Shown here in pieces: positions 1 through 6,843 of a stretch of DNA of 10,299 bases (its first letter is position 1; every line of letters starts with the position of its first letter). This DNA comes from Vulcanimicrobiota bacterium (lineage in GTDB: Bacteria > Vulcanimicrobiota > Vulcanimicrobiia > Vulcanimicrobiales > Vulcanimicrobiaceae). The stretch is taken from positions 1 to 10,299 of the forward strand of contig JAFARW010000155.1 of assembly GCA_019245275.1 (NCBI GenBank). Reading direction: 5' to 3'. Position numbers and translations under genes: made by a program. Below the pieces are notes generated by a model. The model was not told where the DNA came from. It saw only the letters and a list, made by a program, of their open reading frames with translations, and searched no databases.

Positions 1-320
1 TCTCTCGGCTGCAAGGGTAGGTTGACTGTTACGCCGCTCCCGGTGAGATCGACGCTCGCGCTTGCAGTACCGCCGCGACCGCTCGCGTTGAGAAGATACG
101 TGCCCGCTAATAGGGACGGAAAAGAAAACTCGCCTCGCGCGTTCGTCGTCGTTCGAAACGTTGCATTGTTACCGCTTGCAAGAACTGTCGCATCGGCAAC
201 AGCTATGCCATCGGCAGTGACGGTTCCTGAAAGGAAAACCGTCCCGGCTGCAAGTGCCGCGGTCGGCATTGAGAGCACGAAGACCGCGAATATTAGTATG
301 GAGAGACGAAAGCGAGTCAT
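1..320 (-). CDS. Exported protein with carboxypeptidase-regulatory-like domain (3' end outside window)
   Basis: An open frame runs from an ATG at 320-318 to the left edge with no stop, giving 106 codons of the N-terminus. Residues 1-25 form a classical signal peptide: MTRFR, then a hydrophobic stretch, then an A-L-A-A cleavage site. The mature part begins GTVFLSGTVTADGIAVADAT and continues with a G-x-F-x-F-P-x-L-x-x-G-x-Y pattern (about residues 66-78). That is the layout of carboxypeptidase-regulatory-like (CarboxypepD_reg/SpaA-like) beta-sandwich domains, which often sit at the N-terminus of TonB-dependent receptors or of large secreted repeat proteins. The rest of the gene is missing, so the full identity (receptor, adhesin or small exported protein) cannot be decided. 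It is divergent from the metal-sensor gene, with 138 bp between the starts. The upstream GGGATGGC is at best a weak ribosome-binding site. The frame and signal peptide are seen directly; the domain name is a family judgement. Confidence 0.8.
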   Translation of the reverse strand, partial: MTRFRLSILIFAVFVLSMPTAALAAGTVFLSGTVTADGIAVADATVLASGNNATFRTTTNARGEFSFPSLLAGTYLLNASGRGGTASASVDLTGSGVTVNLPLQPR

Positions 321-458
321 GCCATCCCGTTGCAACGGTGAGAGGGGTCTAATCCTCGCGCTTCCGGGCATGCTCGAAAGCATCCACATCCGAACAATTC
401 ATCAATCGATCAAGTATGGAAGGCTCCGGCGTAAAATCGCGCCAATCGTACTTTGAGA
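321..458. other. Divergent intergenic region between exported protein and SmtB-like regulator
   Basis: These 138 bases separate two divergent starts and should hold promoters for both. Visible items are a small perfect inverted repeat ATGCT-CGAA-AGCAT at 370-383, a direct repeat ATCAA-TCG-ATCAA at 402-414, and a TAAAAT hexamer at 432-437. ArsR-family sensors usually bind an imperfect inverted repeat close to their own promoter. No clear 12-2-12 SmtB-type operator could be recognised here. No extra coding region is supported. Confidence 0.45.
409..437 (+). promoter_or_regulatory. Possible promoter of the SmtB-like regulator
   Basis: TAAAAT at 432-437 matches the -10 consensus at five of six positions and lies about 20 bases before the ATG at 459. 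The hexamer 17 bases upstream (ATCAAG, 409-414) is a poor -35. This would give a very short leader. It is a weak call resting on the -10 match and on position alone. Confidence 0.25.
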
Positions 459-842
459 ATGGACGATTTAAAGGTCGCCGTCGAATGCGACGACGTACCG
501 CATCAGGCAGTCGGCGCCGCCGATCGCGCCGCACAGCGCGAAAAGTTTACGCGGATGCAGCTCGAGCGTGCGGCGACACTTTTTTCCGCGGTGTCCGAGC
601 CGGGGCGCCTCAAAATTATCGCGCTGCTGTTGGAGCACGAATACTGCGTCGGCGATCTCGCTCAAGCGCTCGACGAAGAGCTTTCGACAATCTCCGCTCG
701 CCTGCGGCTGCTGCGTATGCAGGGGCTTGTGAAGCGACGCCGCGACGGAAAGCACCTTTGGTATTCGGTCGCCGACGACCATGTCGTCGAGCTCGTACGC
801 AGCGCAATCGCCCACGCGGCGGAACCGCAATCTATTGCTTGA
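459..842 (+). CDS. ArsR/SmtB-family metal-sensing transcriptional repressor
   Basis: A 127-aa winged-helix repressor of the ArsR/SmtB family: a homodimer that binds operator DNA and is released by metal. The middle reads F-x-x-V-S-E-P-G-R-L-K-I-I-A-L-L, then EYCVGDLAQAL, then the recognition helix STISARLRLLRMQGLV, then the wing RRRDGKHLWYSV. The metal ligands stand out. D106-x-H108 and H119-x-x-E122 fall at exactly the spacing of the alpha-5 zinc site of cyanobacterial SmtB (D104, H106, H117, E120). C63-V-G-D66 matches the SmtB alpha-3N ligands C61 and D64, and an N-terminal C10/H15 pair could complete that site. Zn(II), Co(II) or Cd(II) sensing is therefore likely, by inference. ATG at 459 is chosen; a TTG six bases earlier (453) is in frame and would add two residues. 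Neither start has a good Shine-Dalgarno sequence. The 3' end overlaps the convergent gene by 11 bp. No metal exporter lies next to it in this window. Confidence 0.93.
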   Translation: MDDLKVAVECDDVPHQAVGAADRAAQREKFTRMQLERAATLFSAVSEPGRLKIIALLLEHEYCVGDLAQALDEELSTISARLRLLRMQGLVKRRRDGKHLWYSVADDHVVELVRSAIAHAAEPQSIA

Positions 843-1512
843 TCGGGAACTCCGTGTCCGAGTCGTACTCGCCGATAAAATCCTTTGAGGCGAGCGCGTA
901 GCCTCCAAGCGAGCTTTGTATGATTCGCACGTCAACCTTTGGCTCGACCGGCGATTTGCGCACGTAATCTTCGCGTCGGATGCGAACCACGGGAAATTCC
1001 TTAACGGGCACGGCGATCAGATAATCTTCGTAGTTGGAACTGTGTGGCGGCACGACGAAGTTGGCGTGAGGATTTCCGCCGATTGCGCCTTGGCGCAGTC
1101 CAGCGGCGGAGTATAAGACTTTCTCAATGTGCCTCGGCACGTCGTAACGCAGCGTCCGATGATACGATGAGCCTTTTTCAGTGATCGGCCCTTGCACGGC
1201 GGTGGCGACTGTCTCACCGTAAACGCTTAGCGATTCGGCAGCGATGTCGATCGGCACGTTCCCGGTGTTTACCAGCCGCTTGTGAATCGTGAGAAACGCG
1301 ATGCCGTGGATCGTGGGGCCTTGCGAAATATCGGTCGGCACAGCGAAGGATGGCCGCTCGGAGAGTGGCTTGATGCGCTGCTCGTAAACAAAAGTGTAGA
1401 GCGCCCAGATTCCCGCCGCCAAAATAGCGGCAATCTCGATGATCGTCCGCCAGTTTTCAGCACGCGTGGGTATTGCGTGAACGTGGAGCTGGCGCGGCGT
1501 TTGTTCGCTCAC
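832..1512 (-). CDS. Single-pass membrane protein of unknown function
   Basis: A 226-aa protein that I do not recognise as a named family. The N-terminal 22 residues are polar with basic residues. Residues 23-43 (TIIEIAAILAAGIWALYTFVY) form one clear transmembrane helix with no signal-peptidase site, so it is probably an anchor. The remaining ~180 residues look like an extended beta-rich domain (for example LVNTGNVPIDIAAESLSVYG at 80-99), probably outside the cytoplasm, but this topology is inferred. There are no cysteines and no obvious catalytic motif. The start is GTG at 1512-1510, sharing four bases (GTGA) with the stop of the upstream serine hydrolase, which points to translational coupling. 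It is the last gene of the adaptor-pump-hydrolase operon and ends 11 bp inside the tail of the convergent SmtB-like regulator. Its link to export is suggested only by position. Confidence 0.8.
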   Translation of the reverse strand: MSEQTPRQLHVHAIPTRAENWRTIIEIAAILAAGIWALYTFVYEQRIKPLSERPSFAVPTDISQGPTIHGIAFLTIHKRLVNTGNVPIDIAAESLSVYGETVATAVQGPITEKGSSYHRTLRYDVPRHIEKVLYSAAGLRQGAIGGNPHANFVVPPHSSNYEDYLIAVPVKEFPVVRIRREDYVRKSPVEPKVDVRIIQSSLGGYALASKDFIGEYDSDTEFPIKQ

Positions 1513-2315
1513 CTATTGAAGTCTTCAAATATGCGGCGCAAGAATCGCTCATGATTGTAGCTATTGCTTTGGCCAAAATGCACGATCACCGCGTTCTTTG
1601 AAGGAATGATATAGAGACCTTGCCCGCCGGCGCCCGAGGCGTACGCGACAGATCGCTCCTTGTCGCGCGGCTCGTAGAGCCAGAAACCCAATCCGTATCG
1701 CTGGTTGACCTTGCCCGGTTGCCAACAGTTCTCGATTGTGGATTTGCCTACAACGCACGTACCATCCCACATTCCACCCTGGAGCAGCAATTGGCCGAAC
1801 CTCGACCAGTCGCGCGCGGTTAGAAAAGCGCCGGTCGGCAACGTTTCAGTGCTGTCTTTCAGCTTGCGCCACGAACCGATGCGCAGCCCGATCGGATCGA
1901 AGATGCGCTGTTTCAAATATGCCAGCGGCGTCAAATCCCGCGACGCGAGTTTGCGAGAAAACAGAGCGCCGAAAACCTGAAGCGGAATGCCGCTGTAGGT
2001 GAACGTCGTGCCCGGCACCTGCGCGAGTGGCTTGGCAATCGCCGCTTCAAATGCCGGCACTCCTGCGCCAAGCCCGCCAAACGGCAACCCCGATGTCAAG
2101 CCGAGCAGATCGCGAACGCGCACGCGGTTCTTGCCGACCTCGTTCCACTCGGGGATCGTCGCGCAGACGAGGTCATCGAGCGAGAGCAAGCCATCTTCGG
2201 CTGCGGCACCGGCTGCGATCGACCAAAAACTTTTCGTGCCGCTGTACAGTGCGTGTGCGCGATCGACATTCCAGCCGTCCCCATACTCCTCAATCGTAGT
2301 GGCACCCTTATGCAA
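1509..2315 (-). CDS. Class-C-beta-lactamase-like serine hydrolase (N-terminus uncertain)
   Basis: A serine hydrolase of the beta-lactamase/penicillin-binding-protein-like family (Pfam Beta-lactamase, with class C enzymes, EstB-type esterases and D-aminopeptidases). With the TTG start used here (268 aa), the nucleophile motif is S25-G-T-K28 (LYSGTKSFW). The second motif is Y107-S-G, in FTYSGIPLQVFG. The third-motif region is SGAGGQGLYIIPS (about 227-239), with GAGGQ in place of the K/H-T/S-G triad. RDLLGLTSGLP and LTARDWSRFGQLLLQGG are typical family blocks. The true N-terminus is probably longer: the same frame stays open upstream and encodes SEFQGALEYARKHGLHALLI, the strand that normally precedes the SxxK helix, but no ATG, GTG or TTG is found there (see findings). 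No signal peptide is visible, so location is unclear. It could hydrolyse beta-lactams, esters or peptides; motifs do not settle the substrate. Its stop overlaps the next gene's start by 4 bp, and it follows the RND pump in the operon. Confidence 0.88.
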   Translation of the reverse strand: MHKGATTIEEYGDGWNVDRAHALYSGTKSFWSIAAGAAAEDGLLSLDDLVCATIPEWNEVGKNRVRVRDLLGLTSGLPFGGLGAGVPAFEAAIAKPLAQVPGTTFTYSGIPLQVFGALFSRKLASRDLTPLAYLKQRIFDPIGLRIGSWRKLKDSTETLPTGAFLTARDWSRFGQLLLQGGMWDGTCVVGKSTIENCWQPGKVNQRYGLGFWLYEPRDKERSVAYASGAGGQGLYIIPSKNAVIVHFGQSNSYNHERFLRRIFEDFNR

Positions 2316-2383
2316 AATAAGCAGCGCATGCAGGCCGTGCTTGCGCGCGTATTCAAGCGCACCTTGAAATTCGCTGATATGGG

Positions 2384-5300
2384 CTAAGCCGTGACTTGCG
2401 CCGGCGCCGGCGCGGTTTCCGGCTCGTGCACTTTGGGCGCCAGCAAGAGATAGACGACCGGCACGAGCACCAGCGTCAGCGCGAGCGAGCTGAGCAAACC
2501 GCCGATAACGACGACGCCGAGCGCCTGACGCACCTCCGAGCCCGGCTCAATCGCAAGCGCAATCGGCGCCATACCCGCTACCATCGCAAACGTCGTCATG
2601 ATGATCGGACGAAAGCGCGTAGCCGCGCTTTCCGCGATTGCTTGGAGACGACTGTGTCCGAGATCTCGTAAGTGGTTTGCGTAATCAACCAACAGGATTC
2701 CGTTCTTCGTGACGAGGCCGACGAGCAATAAGGTCCCGATCATCGAGAAGAGGTTTAGCGTGAGGTGAGTGATTGCAAGCGAGCCTAAGGCACCGAAGGT
2801 CGCGACCGGAATCGAGAACATGATGATGAACGGCAGCCGAAAACTGTTGTAAAGCGACGTCATTAGCAAGAAGACGAGAACGATCGAGAGGATGAGCGAA
2901 AATGCGATCCCTCGCACCGTGTCGTTCAGGTTCGCTTGGCTGCCGTTCGGCACCGGAGATAGAAAGACGCTGGGCGGCAGATTCAGATCGCCGAGACGAT
3001 GCTTAAAAGCCGCATCCACCTTCGATTGAATGTAGCCGCTGGTGACGTTGGCGCTCACGAATGCGACGTCCGTGCGATTGATCCGCGTGATCAACGGGTC
3101 GGCCGCCCGCGAATGAAAACGCGCTACGTCGCCGGCGTACACGATGCTGCCGCCGCTCGAACGCAATGGAATCTGTTCGAGCAACCGTAGCGAGTAGCGA
3201 TCCTGGAGCGGATAGATAACCTGCACGTCCTGCGCGCCGTAGGGTGTCGTGTATTGCGTTGCGATCGTGCCGCCAAACGCGGTTTGCACTGCGTTAGCCG
3301 CAGTTCCGACTGAGATGCCGAGGGCACGGGCGCGGTTTCGATCGAAGGTAACGTCAACGTTCGGCATCGGCGGAAGCGATGAAAGCGATGGATTCTCGGC
3401 TCCGGGCGTGCGCGCTAAAGCGTCGTAGATTTTTGGCCCATAGGTGTCGAGCGTCCCGGCCGGCGCATTGATGACGTAGTTGATCGGCTGCTGGGTTCCG
3501 CCAGTGGTGCTGGTCGCCGGAATCGCGAGGATCTGCGTGTTCGGCAAAAGCTTGCGCGCGCGCGGGAGGATGTCTGCGATCCAACCTTCGCTCGATTGAT
3601 GCTTGTCGACCTTGACGTAGACGTGAACCTGTCCGATAAAACCCTGTGCGACAAAACCACCGAACTCGGCTTGATAACTTCCGGCCAATGCGGTTTCGGC
3701 GTTGACTTGCGGCATTTGAACGATCTCGTGCTCGAGCGCTAGTATGCCGCGTTGTGTCGTTTCGATCGACGTGCCGACGGGATAGCGAACTTGCAAAGTC
3801 ACTTCGCCGCGATCGACCGCAGGGATGAATTCAAACCCAACGAGCCCGAGCGGTACGAGCGTCAAGGCGATGATAAGGCTCACGGCGCTGATCGTGATGA
3901 CGATTTTTGGATTGCGCAGTCCCCAGGGCAGTGCGCGCGTGACATACCAGTGGCGAAGGCGGTCGAACCACGCCGTGAACGCCTCGACCGGTCTCCACGG
4001 GCGCCACCGCGAGAAGAGCGCCCAGCGGCCGGCAAACGTCGGCGTGATCGTGAACGATATGGCAAGCGACGCCAACGTCGCGACGGCTACGACAATGCCA
4101 AATTCTTTAAGAAAACGGCCAACCGTTCCGGGCAAGAACGCTAATGGTAAGAAGACGACGACATCCACAAGCGTCAGCGTCAGTGCCGCCAGTGCGATCT
4201 CTCCGCGACCGTTGATCGCCGCATTCTGCGCGTCTTCGCCGCGTTGATGATGCCGCTCGATATTTTCAAGCACGACCGTCGAGTCATCGACCAAGATGCC
4301 GATCACGAGTGTCATCGCTGCGAGCGAAACGGTGTCCAGCGTGAAACCAAAGAGACGGATCGCAACGATCGTGACGCACAGCGAGGTTGGAATGGCGACG
4401 CAGACAACGATCGAGTTGCGCCAAGAGCGCAAGAAGAAGAGCATCACGATTGCCGTCAAGGCGATCGCCTCGATCAGCGAGCGCCAAACCGAGCCGATCT
4501 GCTCCTTCGTGTAGTTCGCTTGGACGTTGACGACGTCGAGCGCGATGTCGGGATACTGCCGCCGCAGATCGGGCAAGGCAGCCAGCACGGCATTCGAAAC
4601 ATTGACCTCGCTCGCGGCGCTGATCTTCTGCACGTCGAGCACGATCGTGCGCACGCCGTTTCGGTACGCGAAGACACGCTGCGTCTCGTATCCGTACGAA
4701 AGATTCGCAACGTCGCGCACCTGCAGTGCGCGCGGCGCGAACGTCCAGGGGTTGAGGTTTTGGTTCGAAGCCGGCGCGCTGCCGAGCGAGAGATTGCCGA
4801 CCGATGACGGAGATTGGATGTCGCCCCGCACGTCGAGTACCGTTTCGCGGCCATGCGATGTCGCGATACCGCCGGGGGCCCGAACGTTGTTTGTTCCGAC
4901 CGCGTTGAGCACGTCGGTCATCGCGGCGCCTGAAGCGCCGAGCCGAAGCGGATCGACTTCGACCTCGATGGCGGGCGTTACGTCGCCGCTCGTTTGGACC
5001 TGAGAGACGCCCGATAGTTGTGCCAACTGAAGTACGATCGAATTGTCGACAAGGTTCGAGAGCTGGTAGAGGTCGAGCGTGCTCGATGAAGCCGTCAACT
5101 CAACGACCGTTCCTTGGCTCGGATCGTAGGTTGCGATCGTCGGCGTCTTCAGATTCGTCGGCAACTGGGATTGCGCCGACTGCACGCGTCGCTGGACCTC
5201 GACTTGATCTTGCGTCGTGTCGGATGCGAGTGAAAAGAAAACGGCAATTGTGGCGCGGCCCTGTTGAATCGTCGTTTGAATATGATCGAGATCCGGGGCG

Positions 5301-5521
5301 CCGGCGATCTGATTTTCGATCGGACGCGCGACCGTATCGCGAATATCGTCCGGCGAAGCGCCGGGAAGATTGGCGAACACTTGGATGACCGGCAGATTTA
5401 CATTCGGGAATTGCTGCTGAACGAGCCCCGGGTACGCCGTGACGGCGGCGATCACCGCGAGCGCGATCAAAACGACGGCTAGTGTCGGACGGTGAACGAA
5501 AAGAGCGGTAAGCTTACTCAC
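2384..5521 (-). CDS. RND-family efflux pump, inner-membrane transporter (AcrB/MdtB type)
   Basis: At 1045 aa this is the usual full length for an AcrB/MexB-type (HAE1-like) proton-driven exporter, which works as a trimer in the inner membrane with a large periplasmic part. The family opening is intact: FVHRPTLAVVLI in TM1, then QQQFPNVNLP, then PGASPDDIRDTVARPIENQI. TM4 carries the proton-relay aspartates D412 and D413 in GILVDDSTVVLENIERH. TM10 carries K939 in LLLVGLVTKNGILLVDYANH, and TM11 keeps RFRPIIMTT (about 969-977). Helix groups at about 343-493 and 871-1026 flank the second periplasmic loop, as expected of the duplicated fold. The relay and sequence style suit drug/lipophile export more than the heavy-metal HME subfamily; the substrate is unknown. 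The start is GTG at 5521-5519, overlapping the adaptor's stop by 8 bp, so the two are co-translated. The C-terminal tail after TM12 is short and rich in Pro/Ala. No truncation or frameshift was seen. Confidence 0.97.
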   Translation of the reverse strand: MSKLTALFVHRPTLAVVLIALAVIAAVTAYPGLVQQQFPNVNLPVIQVFANLPGASPDDIRDTVARPIENQIAGAPDLDHIQTTIQQGRATIAVFFSLASDTTQDQVEVQRRVQSAQSQLPTNLKTPTIATYDPSQGTVVELTASSSTLDLYQLSNLVDNSIVLQLAQLSGVSQVQTSGDVTPAIEVEVDPLRLGASGAAMTDVLNAVGTNNVRAPGGIATSHGRETVLDVRGDIQSPSSVGNLSLGSAPASNQNLNPWTFAPRALQVRDVANLSYGYETQRVFAYRNGVRTIVLDVQKISAASEVNVSNAVLAALPDLRRQYPDIALDVVNVQANYTKEQIGSVWRSLIEAIALTAIVMLFFLRSWRNSIVVCVAIPTSLCVTIVAIRLFGFTLDTVSLAAMTLVIGILVDDSTVVLENIERHHQRGEDAQNAAINGRGEIALAALTLTLVDVVVFLPLAFLPGTVGRFLKEFGIVVAVATLASLAISFTITPTFAGRWALFSRWRPWRPVEAFTAWFDRLRHWYVTRALPWGLRNPKIVITISAVSLIIALTLVPLGLVGFEFIPAVDRGEVTLQVRYPVGTSIETTQRGILALEHEIVQMPQVNAETALAGSYQAEFGGFVAQGFIGQVHVYVKVDKHQSSEGWIADILPRARKLLPNTQILAIPATSTTGGTQQPINYVINAPAGTLDTYGPKIYDALARTPGAENPSLSSLPPMPNVDVTFDRNRARALGISVGTAANAVQTAFGGTIATQYTTPYGAQDVQVIYPLQDRYSLRLLEQIPLRSSGGSIVYAGDVARFHSRAADPLITRINRTDVAFVSANVTSGYIQSKVDAAFKHRLGDLNLPPSVFLSPVPNGSQANLNDTVRGIAFSLILSIVLVFLLMTSLYNSFRLPFIIMFSIPVATFGALGSLAITHLTLNLFSMIGTLLLVGLVTKNGILLVDYANHLRDLGHSRLQAIAESAATRFRPIIMTTFAMVAGMAPIALAIEPGSEVRQALGVVVIGGLLSSLALTLVLVPVVYLLLAPKVHEPETAPAPAQVTA

Positions 5522-6749
5522 CGATTAAGACGCGCGTACCGGCGTTGATTCCGCTGACGACCGCGCGATGTCCGTCGTCCGCGATGCTGCGCACGCTGAC
5601 TTGGCGGATGGCGCCGTCATTGCCGACTGTGCGCACGGCCGTGTGCGAGTCATCGGTAAAGGCAGTGACCGGCACGATCAAACCGGATGCTGCCGGCAGC
5701 GGCACATCCGCTGAAACGACCATCCCCGATTGCAATCGGCGCTGTGGATTCGGGATGCGGACTTTCACGACAAAGTTCGTTGAGCCGGGCTGTGCCTGAC
5801 CGAGCACCGCTTCCACGACTCCGGTCGTCGTTACGTTGCCGAGGCTGCCGATATGGATTACGGCTCGACGGTGTGGTTGAATCCGAAAGACCTCGTCGCT
5901 TGATGCGTTGAGCATCGCATAAACCGTATCGGTCTGCTGAATCGTAAAGATCTGGCGCGAACCCGGATACTCTCCGGGATTCAAATTGCGATTGATCACG
6001 ACGCCGTCGATCGGGGAGACGATCGTTCCCTTTGCGATCTGCACTTCCAGCTGCTGGGCTTGCGCTTGTGCGGAAGCGGCGGCGGCGCGCGCCGCGGTGA
6101 CATTGCTCGCCTGCAAACCTTGTTCGGGCGTACCGTTGACCTTAACGTTCACCGCCGCATTCCTGAGCGCAGCTTCGGCCGATCGCACAGCCGACTCGTC
6201 AGTCAAGACTTGCGTTTGCATTTGCTCGACGGTCAGTTGAGGAACGTAGCCACTCTTGAGCAGCGCCTGGTTGCGCACGAGCGTCGATTGGTCAAGTGCC
6301 AGATGCTCGCGCGCCTGCTGCAATTGAGATCTCGCACTTGCGAGATCGCTCGTGCCTTGCGAAAGGGCGAGCGTCCCCTGGTAGTTTGTTTGGGTGACCT
6401 TCGCATTCGCCTCGGCGGCACTGCGTTCGGCCGAGGTGTAGTTTGCGCGTAAGTCGGAGACGTCAAGTTCGGCAAGAACCGCGCCTGCGCTGACATATTG
6501 CCCTTCGTGAACATAGACCGCCGCCGCCGGCTCTTGCAGGGAGCTCGAGATGCTGACGTTTTGCAAGGGTGCGATGATACCCGCGATCGAGATCGTCGGC
6601 GAAATTTCGCCGTATTGCGCTATCGCACTGCGCAACGGCGCCTGCGTCGGTTGATCGGCGTTACGCGCGTGTGCAGCGCAACCGAGCACAGCGGCAGCAA
6701 CAGCAAACGCGACGGTTGTAGATACCGTCAATCTGCGAAGGGTTATCAT
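5514..6749 (-). CDS. RND efflux periplasmic adaptor subunit (membrane fusion protein)
   Basis: A 411-aa HlyD/AcrA-type adaptor that bridges the RND pump to an outer-membrane channel. The N-terminus (MITLRRLTVS, then a hydrophobic stretch) ends in V-L-G-C24, a passable lipobox, so it may be a lipoprotein; cleavage after AHA (26-28) is an alternative. The two lipoyl half-motifs are at about 65-97 (with VYVHEGQYVSAGAVLAELD) and 238-260 (GTIVSPIDGVVINRNLNPGE). Between them, about 100-237, lies a long Ala/Gln-rich coiled-coil hairpin. The beta-barrel and membrane-proximal parts follow, with LQSGMVVSADVPLP near 339-352. The ATG at 6749-6747 has a GGAG Shine-Dalgarno sequence 8 bases upstream (6761-6758), the best in the window, fitting the first gene of an operon. 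The stop overlaps the pump's GTG by 8 bp. No TolC-like outer-membrane factor gene accompanies the pair here. Confidence 0.96.
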   Translation of the reverse strand: MITLRRLTVSTTVAFAVAAAVLGCAAHARNADQPTQAPLRSAIAQYGEISPTISIAGIIAPLQNVSISSSLQEPAAAVYVHEGQYVSAGAVLAELDVSDLRANYTSAERSAAEANAKVTQTNYQGTLALSQGTSDLASARSQLQQAREHLALDQSTLVRNQALLKSGYVPQLTVEQMQTQVLTDESAVRSAEAALRNAAVNVKVNGTPEQGLQASNVTAARAAAASAQAQAQQLEVQIAKGTIVSPIDGVVINRNLNPGEYPGSRQIFTIQQTDTVYAMLNASSDEVFRIQPHRRAVIHIGSLGNVTTTGVVEAVLGQAQPGSTNFVVKVRIPNPQRRLQSGMVVSADVPLPAASGLIVPVTAFTDDSHTAVRTVGNDGAIRQVSVRSIADDGHRAVVSGINAGTRVLIGE

Positions 6750-6757
6750 AGGCGTGG

Positions 6758-6761
6758 CTCC
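6758..6761 (-). promoter_or_regulatory. Shine-Dalgarno of the adaptor gene
   Basis: GGAG on the minus strand with 8 bases to the ATG at 6749. It supports this ATG as the operon's first start. Confidence 0.6.
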
Positions 6762-6813
6762 GTGAACGACTACTTCCGATGGTCAAGCAACCTGCCCTCC
6801 CGTTGCATGCATC

Positions 6814-6825
6814 GTCGTGCACGAC
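6814..6825. repeat. 12-bp perfect palindrome in the divergent region, possible operator
   Basis: GTCGTGCACGAC reads the same on both strands. It lies 64 bp upstream of the adaptor ATG and 18 bp upstream of the ATG at 6844. A second, shorter palindrome (TGCATGCA, 6804-6811) is next to it. Such a site between divergent genes could bind a dimeric repressor of the efflux operon. A perfect 12-mer palindrome is expected roughly two or three times by chance in 10 kb, so placement is the main argument. Confidence 0.3.
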
Positions 6826-6843
6826 TGCGAAACAACGGTCGAT

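Noticed and set aside
22..456. Plus-strand 144-aa open frame at the left edge
   Set aside because: It is antisense to the signal-peptide-bearing minus-strand gene, has a basic, repetitive composition and shows no domain; the minus-strand reading is far more protein-like.
416..935. Arg-rich open frames of 129-161 aa overlapping the SmtB-like gene on both strands
   Set aside because: They are out-of-frame readings of a clearly conserved ArsR-family gene, with heavy Arg bias and no motifs.
2400..2415. GCCGGCGCCGGCGC-type GC-rich repeat at the end of the pump gene
   Set aside because: It encodes the Ala/Pro-rich C-terminal tail of the pump and lacks a following T-run, so it is not a terminator or mobile-element end.
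4244..4807. 187-aa plus-strand open frame inside the RND pump gene
   Set aside because: It is antisense to a fully conserved part of the pump; its Asp/Arg-rich sequence is what a GC-rich gene gives on the opposite strand.
6758..6786. TTGACC on the minus strand (6786-6781) as a -35 box for the efflux operon
   Set aside because: At 16-18 bases downstream there is only ACGGAG-like sequence, with no A/T-rich -10; not enough for a promoter call.
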